Shown piece after piece: positions 1 to 9,099 of a stretch of 64,000 nt of DNA (its first letter is position 1; every line of letters begins with the position of its first letter). Where the stretch lies: positions 1,240,001 through 1,304,000 of the forward strand of contig NZ_CP073760.1 of the NCBI RefSeq assembly GCF_018399035.1. The letters are read 5' to 3'. This DNA is from Thiocapsa sp. GTDB taxonomy: Bacteria; Pseudomonadota; Gammaproteobacteria; Chromatiales; Chromatiaceae. A model generated the notes under the pieces. That model worked only from the letters and a program-made list of their open reading frames with translations, was not told where the DNA came from and made no database searches. The position numbers and the translations under genes were made by a program.

Positions 1-117
1 GGCGCGGGATACCCCTTCATCACCGTCCTTCGCCTCATCGCCGAGGACGCCGGGATCGCACTGCCTGCGGAGGACGCCCGACTTCACGCAGTCCTGCCGG
101 AGCACTGTCGGATCTAA
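1..117 (+). CDS. C-terminal end of an unidentified protein (5' end outside window)
   Basis: An open frame runs from base 1 and stops at TAA 115-117, giving 38 residues that begin GAGYPFITVLRL and end PEHCRI. I do not recognise the family from so short a tail. The stop codon is the first three bases of the TAAACCGCG repeat that follows, an arrangement seen at three other genes in this window. Codon use is GC-rich like the neighbours. It could also be chance open frame, but the matching stop arrangement argues for a real gene end. Confidence 0.5.
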   Translation, partial: GAGYPFITVLRLIAEDAGIALPAEDARLHAVLPEHCRI

Positions 118-307
118 ACCGCGCCCGGTGCGGTATGCGTCATGTGTTGGAGTGGATCGGCCGCGCCAGCTCCGACGACTGTCGGAGCTGGCGCGGTTTA
201 GAGTATTCAAAAATATTAAATTTTAAACCGCGTCTCCAAAAAGGTCGGAAAAATCCTTGAGCCCGACACAACATGAAAATAACGCATGTCGCTCTGGACG
301 CGGTTTA
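115..307. repeat. Composite inverted repeat (TAAACC family), full 193-bp unit
   Basis: Two modules, each starting TAAACCGCG or AAACCGCG and ending in its inverse CGCGGTTTA (115-200 and 224-307), are joined by an A/T-rich linker. The same two-module unit recurs at 25590-25781 and, inverted, at 61687-61878, with almost the same length (192-193 bp). Shorter single modules lie at 6059, 9816, 16609 and 19447. No ORF is present. The first module contains a long GC-rich hairpin that could act as a terminator for the upstream gene. Confidence 0.85.
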
Positions 308-515
308 GTGGAGTAGTGCAGAGATTCCGAAACCGTCCGAGATCATTGTCGTTGTCCTTGTCGTTGTCGTCATCGACCATCGATACGACAACGACAACGA
401 CAAGGAACGGTCTCGACACATCGTCCGTGCTGCACGAGGTATAGAGTCGTCGGACCGTTTGCTCGCGTTTCTGAGTACAATGGCCGGTCCGTGGGCAACG
501 GTTGGCGAGTCACAC

Positions 516-3392
516 ATGCTATTCGAGCGCTTTCTCAAGAAAAAACGACAAGATACGCACAAGGAAGAGGACCAGGAGGTTCTGGCCGAACGCGCCCGCA
601 CTCATGAAGACCCGGCGGTGCGGCGCGAGGCCACGCGGCGGCTCGTCGCGCTGTCCCATCTTCGCCTGATCCTCACCGACGACGCGGACGCCGGCGTGCG
701 CGAGATCGCCGCCGCCCGCTATCGCCATCTCCTCTGCGGAACCCAGCCGGCAGAGCTCACCCCCGACGGTGTGAGCGTGGATGCGCGGGTCGCAGAGCTA
801 TCGCACATCGAGGACGCACGCATCCTCGAGCAAGTCGCCCTCCAAGGGCAGGACCCCGAGGTCCGTCGCGCCGCCATCGAGCGGCTTCGGTCTCCCGAGG
901 TGCTCGCGCTCTGTGCGGTTCAGGATCCCCTCGCCGCCAACCGTGGCGCGGCCATGGAGCGTATCGAGACCAAAGACGCACTCGAGCAGGTCGTGCGCCA
1001 GATCGGCAAGCGCGACAAGAACGTCTACCGCAGCGCACGCGAGAAGCTCCGCCTGATCTCCGAGCGCGAAGAGCGGCCGCTGCGCGTGCGCGTACTCTGC
1101 GAAGAGCTCTGCCAGAAGGCCGAGCGTCTCGGTCGGCTCGAGCAATGGAATCAGGATCGCGCCATCCTCGATCTACTCGACCGCCAATGGGCCGAGATCC
1201 GGGAGGAGGTCGAGCCGGACGGGCGCACGCGCTACGAAAGCGCACGGGAGCACTTCATCCTGGCCTACGGCGGTCACGCGCGCGCGACCGCCGCCAGGGT
1301 CGCCGCCGAAGAGGCGCACGAGTCTCTGCACACCGAACGCCTCGCCCTCCTCGACACCCTGGCCGAGGCACCGACGCTGACCAGCGAGCAAGCGATTCGC
1401 GCCCTGTGCGAACGGGTCTCGACCGCCTGGGACCCCCTAGACGCCCTCCCGCCGCAGCGCCAGAGGCCCCTCGATCAGCGCTACCGCACGCTCATGGACG
1501 CGGCCGACGCCGCGTGCACGGCACTCGACGATCAGCGCAAGCGCCTGTCGCAACTGCATAAGTCGAGCAATCGGGCACAGAAGCTACTCGACGAGCCCAA
1601 GCCGATCGATCTGCGCGCGACCAAGACCTTCATCGAGCAGGCCCGCGCACTCACCGCCGACCTCCCCGCAACCGCCGAGACCGAAGTCTTCCTCGGACTC
1701 GTCGATCGCGTCGAATCGCGCACCAAAACCCAGCGCAAAAACGCCGAGCACCGTCTCAAGCAGCTCCCCGAAAAACTCGCCGAGCTGGAGAAGCACCTCG
1801 AGGACGGCGAGCTGAAGAAGGCCGACCCGCTCTTCCAAAGCCTGCGCGCCGGCCTGGATCTGGTCGAGGCCAGCGCCCTGCCCAAGGGCGCTGCCGAGGA
1901 GATCGCGGCACGCCTGCATCTGCTCGCACCGCGCCTGCGCGACCTTCAACACTGGCGTCGCTGGGGTGCCGATCAGCATCGCGACGGCCTCTGCGAGGAG
2001 ATGGAGCAGCTCATCGAAGCCGACCTGCCCCTGCAAGCCCTCGGCGAGCGACTCCACACCATGCGCATGGACTGGAAGGGCCTGGAGCAGACCGGACCGC
2101 GCGCCAGCCCGGCCCTCGCCGAGCGTTTCCATAAGGCGTGCGACGCCGTCCAAGAACGCTGTCGCCCCTTCATCGAGGCCCAAGCGGCCGAGCGCGAGGC
2201 CAACCGTGCCGCGCGCGAGTCCGTCTGCGACCAGATCGAAGACTTCCTCTCCAAGGTCGATTGGGAGCGTATCGACTGGAAACGCGTCCTGCGCGCCGAG
2301 CGCGAGACCCGCCACACCTGGGCCTCCATCGGACCGGTGGACCCGCGCCACTTCAAGGCGCTCGAAGGGCGCTTCCGCCAAGCGCTCAAGCAGCTCGATC
2401 GCCGCCTGGACGGGGAGCGCAAACGCAATCAGGCGATGAAGCACGCGCTGATCGCCAAGGTCGAAGCCCTGGTCGCGGAGCCCGATCTGGACGCGGCCAT
2501 CGAGCAGACCAAGTCACTCCAGCGCGAGTGGCACACCACCGTTCCGGCTCGCCACAAGGACGAGAACAAGCTCTGGCAGACCTTCCGCAGCGCCTGCGAC
2601 GCCATCTTCGAACGTCGCGCCGCCTTGCACCAGGCGCACGCCAACGAGATGAAGGAGCACCTCGCCACGCGCGAGACCATCTGCACCGACGGACGCGAAC
2701 TCGCACGAACCGAGCAGAATCCGAAACGACTGCGCGCCGAGCTGCGCGAGCTCGAGCGGCGCTGGGAGGATGCCCAGTCCCTGCCCATCCCGCGCCAGAG
2801 CGCCGGCCCACTCAACGAACACTGGCGCGAGACCCGCGAGGCGCTCAGACAGCACCTGCACGCCTGCGAGGACCAACAGCGCCGAGGCGCATTCGATCTG
2901 CTGCAACGCCAAGCCGAGCTGTGCGAGCGTCTCGAGCTCGGACTCCTCGGAGAAACCGACGCACCGCTCGCCCCCGAAGCGGCCGAGCAGGCCTGGGCGG
3001 ATCTCCCGGAGCAACAAGACAGCGAGATCCAGCAGGCCATCGCCGCGCGCTTCTCCTCCGCACTCGCCGCCGCACAAGACCCCGAGCAGCTCGCCGGACT
3101 GCGCCGCCGCTACGACGCCAACGCCGCGCACCTGAGCCAACTCTGTCTGCAGCTCGAAATCCTCGCCGGCGTCGAAACCCCGCCCGAGCTTGCCCAACAG
3201 CGCTTGGAGTACCAAGTCGCACGCCTGACCGAGCGTATGGTCGACGGCGAGGAGGATCCCCTGCAAGGCAGCGCCAGACTCCTCAAAGAGTGGTATCTCT
3301 GCGGCCCCGCGCTCCGTTCCGCCGGCCTGAACAGCCGCTTCGAGCGCATCCGCCAAGCCCTCGCACGAGAGCCCGGCGAAGCGACGGCCTGA
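516..3392 (+). CDS. DUF349 domain-containing protein
   Basis: A 958-residue, highly charged, largely alpha-helical protein rich in E, R, A and L with many coiled-coil stretches. The repeated pattern of a Trp-containing helix (for example LEQWNQDRA, WRRWGADQHRDG, DWKGLEQTGPRASP, LERRWEDAQSLP) is typical of DUF349 repeats. I chose ATG 516 (MLFERFLKKKRQD), because the frame upstream to 459 looks unlike the family N-terminus. The protein is probably cytoplasmic. The function of DUF349 proteins is not established; some act in envelope or antibiotic-tolerance phenotypes. It stands alone between repeat units. Confidence 0.85.
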   Translation: MLFERFLKKKRQDTHKEEDQEVLAERARTHEDPAVRREATRRLVALSHLRLILTDDADAGVREIAAARYRHLLCGTQPAELTPDGVSVDARVAELSHIEDARILEQVALQGQDPEVRRAAIERLRSPEVLALCAVQDPLAANRGAAMERIETKDALEQVVRQIGKRDKNVYRSAREKLRLISEREERPLRVRVLCEELCQKAERLGRLEQWNQDRAILDLLDRQWAEIREEVEPDGRTRYESAREHFILAYGGHARATAARVAAEEAHESLHTERLALLDTLAEAPTLTSEQAIRALCERVSTAWDPLDALPPQRQRPLDQRYRTLMDAADAACTALDDQRKRLSQLHKSSNRAQKLLDEPKPIDLRATKTFIEQARALTADLPATAETEVFLGLVDRVESRTKTQRKNAEHRLKQLPEKLAELEKHLEDGELKKADPLFQSLRAGLDLVEASALPKGAAEEIAARLHLLAPRLRDLQHWRRWGADQHRDGLCEEMEQLIEADLPLQALGERLHTMRMDWKGLEQTGPRASPALAERFHKACDAVQERCRPFIEAQAAEREANRAARESVCDQIEDFLSKVDWERIDWKRVLRAERETRHTWASIGPVDPRHFKALEGRFRQALKQLDRRLDGERKRNQAMKHALIAKVEALVAEPDLDAAIEQTKSLQREWHTTVPARHKDENKLWQTFRSACDAIFERRAALHQAHANEMKEHLATRETICTDGRELARTEQNPKRLRAELRELERRWEDAQSLPIPRQSAGPLNEHWRETREALRQHLHACEDQQRRGAFDLLQRQAELCERLELGLLGETDAPLAPEAAEQAWADLPEQQDSEIQQAIAARFSSALAAAQDPEQLAGLRRRYDANAAHLSQLCLQLEILAGVETPPELAQQRLEYQVARLTERMVDGEEDPLQGSARLLKEWYLCGPALRSAGLNSRFERIRQALAREPGEATA

Positions 3393-3530
3393 AACGGCCG
3401 TGCATCGGCCACGACGCAGAACCCGCCCCGGATGCACTCGATGGTTGACTCCGACGCAAGACTCCGCAAACGCCGGCACCGCACCTGGAATCCGGCGCTC
3501 GACTTGCTTCTGACACGTGACTCAGGAACT

Positions 3531-3581
3531 CGTGACATCCGCTCCGCGGTGTCACGCATTCCCCGTGGCGCTCCGCGCCAC
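3531..3581. repeat. Pair of short palindromes (GTGACA...TGTCAC and GTGGCGCTCCGCGCCAC)
   Basis: Two adjacent hairpins: 3531-3556 with CGTGACA/TGTCACG arms and 3565-3581 GTGGCGCTCCGCGCCAC. Related sequence recurs near 39175-39231 and 60923-60960, so this is another dispersed REP-like family. It lies downstream of the DUF349 gene and may help end its transcript. The rest of 3393-3621 shows no gene. Confidence 0.6.
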
Positions 3582-3621
3582 CTACCGCGATTTCCGAAGT
3601 GAGGAACAAGGCATCAAGGTG

Positions 3622-3717
3622 TCATCGGAAGACGAAGCTCATGACGATGAAAAAGCCGATGTACGCGACAAGCGCCCAGAACGCCAGATTGATCAGATAG
3701 CGCAAACAACCCAACAT
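3622..3717 (-). CDS. 31-residue single-membrane-span small protein
   Basis: A small ORF starting ATG 3717 and ending TGA 3624-3622. It encodes a 31-residue peptide beginning MLGCLRYLINLAFW and ending MSFVFR. Almost the whole length is one hydrophobic helix (LINLAFWALVAYIGFFIVMS) with Arg residues at both ends, so it should sit in the inner membrane. A near-perfect Shine-Dalgarno AAAGGAGGT lies 6 bases upstream (3732-3724), which is what persuades me that it is translated. It is separated from its neighbours and I know no named family. Confidence 0.6.
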   Translation of the reverse strand: MLGCLRYLINLAFWALVAYIGFFIVMSFVFR

Positions 3718-3723
3718 TCGACG

Positions 3724-3732
3724 ACCTCCTTT
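3724..3732 (-). promoter_or_regulatory. Strong ribosome binding site AAAGGAGGT
   Basis: On the minus strand AAAGGAGGT precedes ATG 3717 with a 6-base spacer. It is one of the best Shine-Dalgarno matches noticed in the window and supports the 31-residue ORF. Confidence 0.65.
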
Positions 3733-3987
3733 GTGTCGGCGTCCACGATGGCGCCGACGCCCGTCCTCATCAGACCACCCAGTCGGGTAGACGAGCGACA
3801 GCGAAGTCCACCGAACCCCACTCCGGCGCCGATGGACTGCACTGCACTCGCCGATCCGACCCGATCAGCGACCCGGCCGGTTCCGCGAGCAACCCCCGCG
3901 TCTTCTTCCACAGTCCCGACGACTCGCAACAGCAATCTCAACTTCGCCGATGCCGGAACCGCCTCGAACGCGCTCTAGCGCCGAGGG

Positions 3988-4293
3988 TCAGCGGTTTCTG
4001 AGCAGCCGTTGCTCCGAGCCGTAGTCGGGGGTGTTGGTGCCGGGAATGGCATTGTAGATCTTGCCGTCGCGGATGATCAGACGGTCGGACGCGCCGTAGT
4101 CCGGGGTGCGGGTGCCTTTGATCGCGGGATAGACGATGCCGTCGCGCTCGATGAGGAGCGGACCGCCGTAATCGGGGGTCCGGGTGCCGGGAATCGGCGT
4201 CCAGATCTCGGTGTCGGCGTGCGCAAGCGGGGTCAATGTGACGGCGATGATCGGCAGCGCCGTCCGCCATGCGGCTTTTGCGGTCCTGTGCAT
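3988..4293 (-). CDS. Secreted protein with three tandem TPDYG repeats
   Basis: 101 residues. It begins with a typical signal peptide (MHRTAKAAWRTALPIIAV...ALA-like end near LAHA/DTE). The mature part has three copies of a unit of about 27 residues: P(I)xGTRTPDYGxxxxLIxRDGxIYxAI, with GTxTPDYG appearing at roughly residues 40, 67 and 93. ATG 4293 follows a GGAGGG ribosome site, and earlier in-frame starts lack a signal peptide. Likely periplasmic or extracellular. The repeat looks like a beta-hairpin or binding motif, but I do not recognise the family. It lies downstream of lysS, in the same direction. Confidence 0.7.
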   Translation of the reverse strand: MHRTAKAAWRTALPIIAVTLTPLAHADTEIWTPIPGTRTPDYGGPLLIERDGIVYPAIKGTRTPDYGASDRLIIRDGKIYNAIPGTNTPDYGSEQRLLRNR

Positions 4294-4501
4294 TTGGTCC
4301 CTCCAATCCACCCTGGCCTGATCGACCGAAAGGGGCGCGACGTCTGGCGATGCCGCGCGGAGCATCGGCTTGGTCGGCGCGACGACTCGTCCGTCGCCCC
4401 CGAGTCCTTGCCGGGATAGACGCCAAAGGCGTGATCGCGGACCCCCGGCAAGCTTGCGGCGGAACGGCGGCGAGCCGCCGCGCCGGACCTCTCCGATCGA
4501 C

Positions 4502-6043
4502 TCAGCCGCCGGCCTCCGGGCGCATGTGCGGAAAGAGCAGGACATCCCGGATCGAGGGCGAGTCGGTGAAGAGCATGACCAGGCGGTCGATGCCGATGCC
4601 CTCGCCCGCCGTCGGCGGCATGCCGTGCTCCAAGGCGCGGATGTAGTCGGCGTCGAAATACATGGCCTCGAGATCCCCGGCCTCCTTCTCGGCGACCTGC
4701 TGGCGGAAACGCTCGGCCTGGTCCTCGGCGTCGTTCAGCTCGGAGAAGCCGTTGGCGATCTCGCGCCCGCCGACGAAGAACTCGAAGCGGTCGGTGACGA
4801 AGGGGTTCTCGTCGTTGCGCCGCGCCAGCGGGGAGACCTCGGTCGGGTATTGGGTGATGAAGGTCGGGGCCATCAGACGATGCTCGGCGGTGTGCTCGAA
4901 CAGCTCGATCTGGAGCTTGCCGAGGCCCCAGCCGGGCTTCACCGCAATCCCCAGCCGGGCGGCGACCGCACGAGCGCGCTCGAGGTCGTCGACATCGGCC
5001 GCTCCGAGATCCGGGTTGAAGTGCAGGATCGCCTCGCGGACCGTCATGCGCGCGAAGGGCCGGCCGAAGTCGTAGTCCTCGCCTTGATACTGGATCAGCG
5101 TGCGGCCGAGGACCTGCTCGGCCATCTCGCGCAGCATGTTCTCGGTGAGGTCCATGAGGTCGCGATAGTCCGCGTACGCCTCGTAGAACTCGAGCATGGT
5201 GAACTCGGGGTTGTGGCGCGTGGAAAGCCCCTCGTTGCGGAAATTGCGGTTGATCTCGTAGACCTTCTCCAGACCGCCGACCACCAGACGCTTGAGAAAC
5301 AGCTCGGGCGCGATGCGCAGAAAGAGCTGCATGTCCAGGGCGTTGTGGTGTGTGATGAAGGGACGCGCGACCGCACCGCCGGGGATGACCTGCATCATCG
5401 GGGTCTCGACCTCCAGGTATCCACGGGCGTTCAGATAGTCGCGGATGAACTGGATGACCCGGATGCGGATGCGGAAGGTCTCGCGGGTGCCGCCGTTCAT
5501 GATGAGATCGAGATAGCGCTGGCGGTAGCGGCTCTCCATGTCGGTCAGACCATGAAACTTCTCGGGAAGCGGCCGCAACGCCTTGGTCAGCAAACGAATG
5601 TTGTCGCACTTGATCGACAGCTCGCCGGTCTTGGTCTTGAACAGTAGACCCTCCGCGCCGAGGATGTCGCCGAGATCGTAGTCGCGCTTGAAGACCGCGT
5701 AGGCGTCCTCGCCGATCAGATCGCGCTGGACGAAGAGCTGGATGCGCCCGGACATATCCTGCACATGCGCGAAGCTCGCCTTGCCCATGACGCGCCGACT
5801 CATCAGCCGGCCGGCGACCTTCACGCGCAGCCCGAGCGCCTCGATCGCCTCGGGCTCGTGCTCGCCGTATTCGGCCAGCAGCTCGCCCGCGATCACATCG
5901 CGCCGAAAATCGTTCGGAAACGCAGGGCCTTGGGCGCGCAACTGCGACAGCTTCTCGCGCCGCTGCGCGATCAGCTTGTGCTCGTCGACCGCGTCTTCGC
6001 TCGACGCCGCCGTCGTTGTGTGTTGTTCGGTTTGCTCGCTCAT
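4502..6043 (-). CDS. lysS: Lysyl-tRNA synthetase, class II
   Basis: 513 residues, the normal length for bacterial LysRS. It charges tRNA-Lys with lysine in the cytoplasm. Visible family marks are the N-terminal OB-fold anticodon domain ([21 protein letters not shown], then IQLFVQRD), class II motif 2 ([20 protein letters not shown]) and motif 3 ([15 protein letters not shown]). ATG 6043 follows AGGAGCAGGG. The preceding gene on the same strand is prfB, the classic prfB-lysS order. The 224-base gap between them is filled with TAAACC/TTGAACC-type inverted repeats, so read-through may be attenuated. Confidence 0.97.
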   Translation of the reverse strand: MSEQTEQHTTTAASSEDAVDEHKLIAQRREKLSQLRAQGPAFPNDFRRDVIAGELLAEYGEHEPEAIEALGLRVKVAGRLMSRRVMGKASFAHVQDMSGRIQLFVQRDLIGEDAYAVFKRDYDLGDILGAEGLLFKTKTGELSIKCDNIRLLTKALRPLPEKFHGLTDMESRYRQRYLDLIMNGGTRETFRIRIRVIQFIRDYLNARGYLEVETPMMQVIPGGAVARPFITHHNALDMQLFLRIAPELFLKRLVVGGLEKVYEINRNFRNEGLSTRHNPEFTMLEFYEAYADYRDLMDLTENMLREMAEQVLGRTLIQYQGEDYDFGRPFARMTVREAILHFNPDLGAADVDDLERARAVAARLGIAVKPGWGLGKLQIELFEHTAEHRLMAPTFITQYPTEVSPLARRNDENPFVTDRFEFFVGGREIANGFSELNDAEDQAERFRQQVAEKEAGDLEAMYFDADYIRALEHGMPPTAGEGIGIDRLVMLFTDSPSIRDVLLFPHMRPEAGG

Positions 6044-6058
6044 CGCCCTGCTCCTACT

Positions 6059-6267
6059 TAAACCGCTTCCGGCGCAACACGCCGACGTCGTCGAATCATT
6101 GAGTGCATCGCACGCCAACGCGCGTCGCAGTAGAAGCGGTTTAAGAATTTAAGTGTTGAATATCTTGAACCGCGTCAGCTCGGAGCCCCCTGGAGACCGC
6201 GACGCCGCGGCTGCCACCAAGGCTTCGGAACACACTTGAACGCGGTTCAATCTCGGACGCGGTTCAA
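6059..6267. repeat. TAAACC/TTGAACC inverted repeats between prfB and lysS
   Basis: 6059-6143 starts TAAACCGC and ends GCGGTTTA. 6165-6250 starts TTGAACCGCG and ends CGCGGTTCAA. A further half copy GGACGCGGTTCAA lies next to the prfB stop. These are divergent relatives of the TAAACC family, with changes in one end matched by complementary changes in the other. Confidence 0.75.
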
Positions 6268-7366
6268 TTAGAGACCGCTTTTGAGACTGGCCTCGATAAA
6301 GGGATCCAGATTCCCGTCCAGCACCGACTGGGTGTTGGCGGTCTCCACGTTGGTCCGCAGATCCTTGATGCGTGACTGGTCAAGGACATAGGAGCGAATC
6401 TGGCTGCCCCACCCGATGTCGGACTTGGTGTCTTCGATCGCCTGTTGACTGGCGCGCCGGTTCTGCATCTCAAGCTCGTAGAGCTTGGCCTTGAGCTGCT
6501 TCATCGCGTGGTCTTTGTTCTTGTGCTGCGAGCGATCCGTCTGGCACTGCACCACGATCCCGGTCGGGTTGTGGGTGATGCGCACCGCCGACTCCGTTCG
6601 GTTGACATGCTGACCGCCGGCGCCGCTTGCGCGATAGACGTCGATGCGCAGGTCCGAAGGGTTGATCTCGATGTTGACGGTGTCGTCGACCTCGGGCGAG
6701 ACGAAGACGGCGGCAAAGGAGGTGTGGCGCCGGTTGCCCGAGTCGAACGGCGATTTGCGCACCAAGCGATGCACACCGGTCTCGGTGCGCAGCCAACCAA
6801 AGGCGTAGTCGCCGGTGAACTGGATGGTCGCCGACTTGATGCCCGCGACCTCGCCGGGCGAGACCTCGAGCAGCTCGGTCTTGAAGCCGCGGCGCTCGCC
6901 CCAGCGCAGGTACATGCGCAGCAGTATCTCGGCCCAGTCCTGCGCTTCGGTCCCGCCCGAGCCGGCCTGGACGTCGACATAGGCGTTTTTCGCATCCATC
7001 TCACCGGCAAACATGCGGCGAAATTCCAGCTCGGCGACCTGCGATTCCTGACGCTCCAGATCCTTTGCGACCGCCGCGAGCGTGTCCTCGTCCTGCTCCT
7101 CGGCGGCCAGTGCCAGCAGATCGTCGGCATCGACGAGGCCGGTCGTGAGCTCGTCGATCGTCAGCACGATGGCCTCGAGCGTCGCGCGCTCGCGGCCGAG
7201 CGTCTGGGCGCGCTCAGGATCATTCCAGATCTTGGGGTCTTCCAGCTCGCGCAGGACTTCCGTCAAACGCTCTTTGCGTTCCGGGTAGTCAAAGATACCC
7301 CCTAAGGGACTCGACACGTCCCTTGAGGTCACTGATTTGGTAGGCGATCGGGTTGATGTCGAGCAT
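6268..7366 (-). CDS. prfB: Peptide chain release factor 2 (programmed +1 frameshift)
   Basis: RF2 ends translation at UGA and UAA. The main frame carries the GGQ loop ([21 protein letters not shown]) and the tripeptide region; the protein is about 365 residues. Translation starts at ATG 7366 ([25 protein letters not shown]), meets an in-frame TGA at 7291-7289 and must shift +1 to continue as DYPERKERL. This is the autoregulation known from E. coli RF2: low RF2 lets ribosomes pause and shift. Stop TAA is at 6270-6268. It is followed by lysS. Confidence 0.96.
7289..7303 (-). promoter_or_regulatory. RF2 programmed frameshift signal
   Basis: The minus strand reads AGGGGGTATCTTTGAC: an internal Shine-Dalgarno (AGGGGG), then the slippery CUU codon followed by UGA C. 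It matches the canonical RF2 recoding site. Confidence 0.95.
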
Positions 7367-7618
7367 CTTCGACTCCGTCCGGAAAAATCCGTAAGTATAC
7401 GCCGGCGCCGAGTCGAGCGTGTCGCCATGTTCCGCCCGGCCCTCACCACCGACCGGTCAACGTCGGCATACGGGTTCCAGCTCGAACACCGCCGCCTCTC
7501 ACGGAGACACTGGGGTCACGGAGAGTCGAAGTGACGAAGGACCCGCCGGTTACCTGTTCTCTTTTCGGATCGGTTCTATACTCACAGGCAGGTCAACCAA
7601 CCGGCTCCGACCCTAACC

Positions 7619-8335
7619 ATGGCACGCTTGCCCAGATTCGTCCTGCCCGGCTATCCGCAACACGTCATCCAGCGCGGCAACAATCACGAACGCATCCTGT
7701 ACGAGGAAGAAGACTATTGGTTCCTCTGGGAAAAGATCGGGGCTGCCGCCGAGAAGTTCGGATGCGAGCTGCATGCCTACGTGCTGATGCCGAACCACTT
7801 CCACCTCTTGCTCACGCCGCACCTGGACAATGGTGTCGGCAAATTGATGCAGTACGTGGGGCGCTACTATGTCCAACACTTCAACGCCCGCTACCAGCGC
7901 ACCGGCACCCTCTGGGAAGGACGCTACCGCGCGACACTGCTTGATCCGAAACACTTTCTGCTGCCGGTCAGCCACTACCTAGAGTCCAACCCGGTGCGTG
8001 CCGGGCTGGTGAGGAGCGTCGGCGATTACGGGTGGTCGAGCTACGGGGCCAACGCGCGGGGCGACGACGACCCCTTGGTCACGGTCCACGCGGAGTACGA
8101 TCGCCTCGGGCGCAGTGCGAAGGCACGCCGTGCCGCCTATGCAGCACAGGCCGAGCAGCCCCTGGACGATGCCCTCCTGGCCCGGATTCGGGATGCCACC
8201 AACAAGGCATGGGTGCTGGGCGATGAAACCTTCTGCGGGGCGATCGAGACGGCGCTGAACCGGCGCGCCTTGCCGCGCCAACGCGGCGGCGACCGTCGCT
8301 CGGCGGCCTATCGGCGTGCGACGGGGCGCGGATGA
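7619..8335 (+). CDS. REP-associated tyrosine transposase (RAYT, Y1_Tnp/IS200-like family)
   Basis: 238 residues. RAYTs are HUH single-strand nucleases that cut and join REP palindromes. The HUH motif is MPNHFHLLL near residue 60, and the catalytic Tyr is in HYLESNPVRAGLV near residue 122. The N-terminus MARLPRFVLPGYPQHVIQRGNN is the family signature. It has no flanking terminal repeats of its own, as usual for domesticated RAYTs. It is the only complete candidate in the window for mobilising the REP families further right. Its last 4 bases overlap the cupin gene start (ATGA), suggesting co-transcription. Confidence 0.92.
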   Translation: MARLPRFVLPGYPQHVIQRGNNHERILYEEEDYWFLWEKIGAAAEKFGCELHAYVLMPNHFHLLLTPHLDNGVGKLMQYVGRYYVQHFNARYQRTGTLWEGRYRATLLDPKHFLLPVSHYLESNPVRAGLVRSVGDYGWSSYGANARGDDDPLVTVHAEYDRLGRSAKARRAAYAAQAEQPLDDALLARIRDATNKAWVLGDETFCGAIETALNRRALPRQRGGDRRSAAYRRATGRG

Positions 8336-8721
8336 GTCCGCCGCTCGGAGTGATCCACACGCCGCGCGAGGCCGACGAATTCTTCACGGACGAAGGCTGC
8401 TACATCCTCGAGACCTGGAATCGCACGGACGACCCGGCGGTCTCCGTCGCCCGCGCCAAGGTCGAGCCCGGCGTCACGACACGCCGGCATCGTCTCGCCG
8501 GGATCGCCGAGCGCTATCTGATCCTCTCGGGTGCGGGACGCGTCGAGGTGGAGGGCATCCCGCCGCAGTCCGTCGGGCCGGGTGATCTGGTCTACATCCC
8601 CGCCGATCGGAGTCAACGCATCGCCAACACCGGGGAGGGCGACCTTGTCTTCCTGGCCATCTGTACCCCGCGCTTCGTACCCGAGGCCTATCTGGACATC
8701 GAGACCGACCCGCCGGGGTGA
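8332..8721 (+). CDS. Cupin domain protein
   Basis: 129 residues with a single beta-barrel cupin. Motif 1 is GVTTRRHRLAGIAERYLILSGAGRVEV and motif 2 is VGPGDLVYIPADRSQRIANTGEGDLVFLAIC, at about residues 47-110. One of the usual metal-binding His positions in motif 2 is Gln/Arg here (SQRIAN instead of xHxxxN), so metal use is uncertain. The start overlaps the RAYT stop. The substrate cannot be told from the sequence. Confidence 0.85.
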   Translation: MSPPLGVIHTPREADEFFTDEGCYILETWNRTDDPAVSVARAKVEPGVTTRRHRLAGIAERYLILSGAGRVEVEGIPPQSVGPGDLVYIPADRSQRIANTGEGDLVFLAICTPRFVPEAYLDIETDPPG

Positions 8722-8776
8722 CCCGATCTGCTCGGTACACCTTGACCGGCTCCCGACACGGACCAACAATAGCGAC

Positions 8777-9067
8777 ATGACGGACATCTTCATCGAACGC
8801 GAGCATGCACTGGGCCTCGATCGGGCGCTTGACCGGATCGAGGCCCTCGCCTATTTGCTCGTCGAGGAGCTCGATGCCCAATGTGCATGGGACGGCAATC
8901 GGCTCGATTTTTCGCGGCCTGGCGCGAGCGGATGTGTCGAGGTGACCGAAACCCTGCTGATCCTCGAGGTCTCGCTCGGATTCCTGCTCAAACCCTTCAG
9001 AGAGCGGATCGAGCAGAGCATCACCGAGAAGCTCGACAGCCTGGTGCCGGGCCTTCCCTCGGTCTGA
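8777..9067 (+). CDS. Polyhydroxyalkanoic acid system family protein
   Basis: 96 residues resembling the PHA_gran_rgn family (small proteins encoded near PHA granule genes). The N-terminal half is DIFIEREHALGLDRALDRIEALA with a D-rich amphipathic helix. The end FLLKPFRERIEQSITEKLDSLV is the conserved tail with a membrane- or granule-contacting helix. Start ATG 8777. It fits an organism storing PHA as carbon reserve. The family role is inferred from genome context elsewhere. Confidence 0.7.
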   Translation: MTDIFIEREHALGLDRALDRIEALAYLLVEELDAQCAWDGNRLDFSRPGASGCVEVTETLLILEVSLGFLLKPFRERIEQSITEKLDSLVPGLPSV

Positions 9068-9099
9068 CGCGTCCCGGTGCAGCGGCCGTCCGACCCGAC

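Noticed and set aside
3517..3978. 153-residue plus-strand ORF
   Set aside because: No ribosome site, low-complexity S/T/P-rich translation, and the opposite strand holds the better-supported 31-residue ORF.
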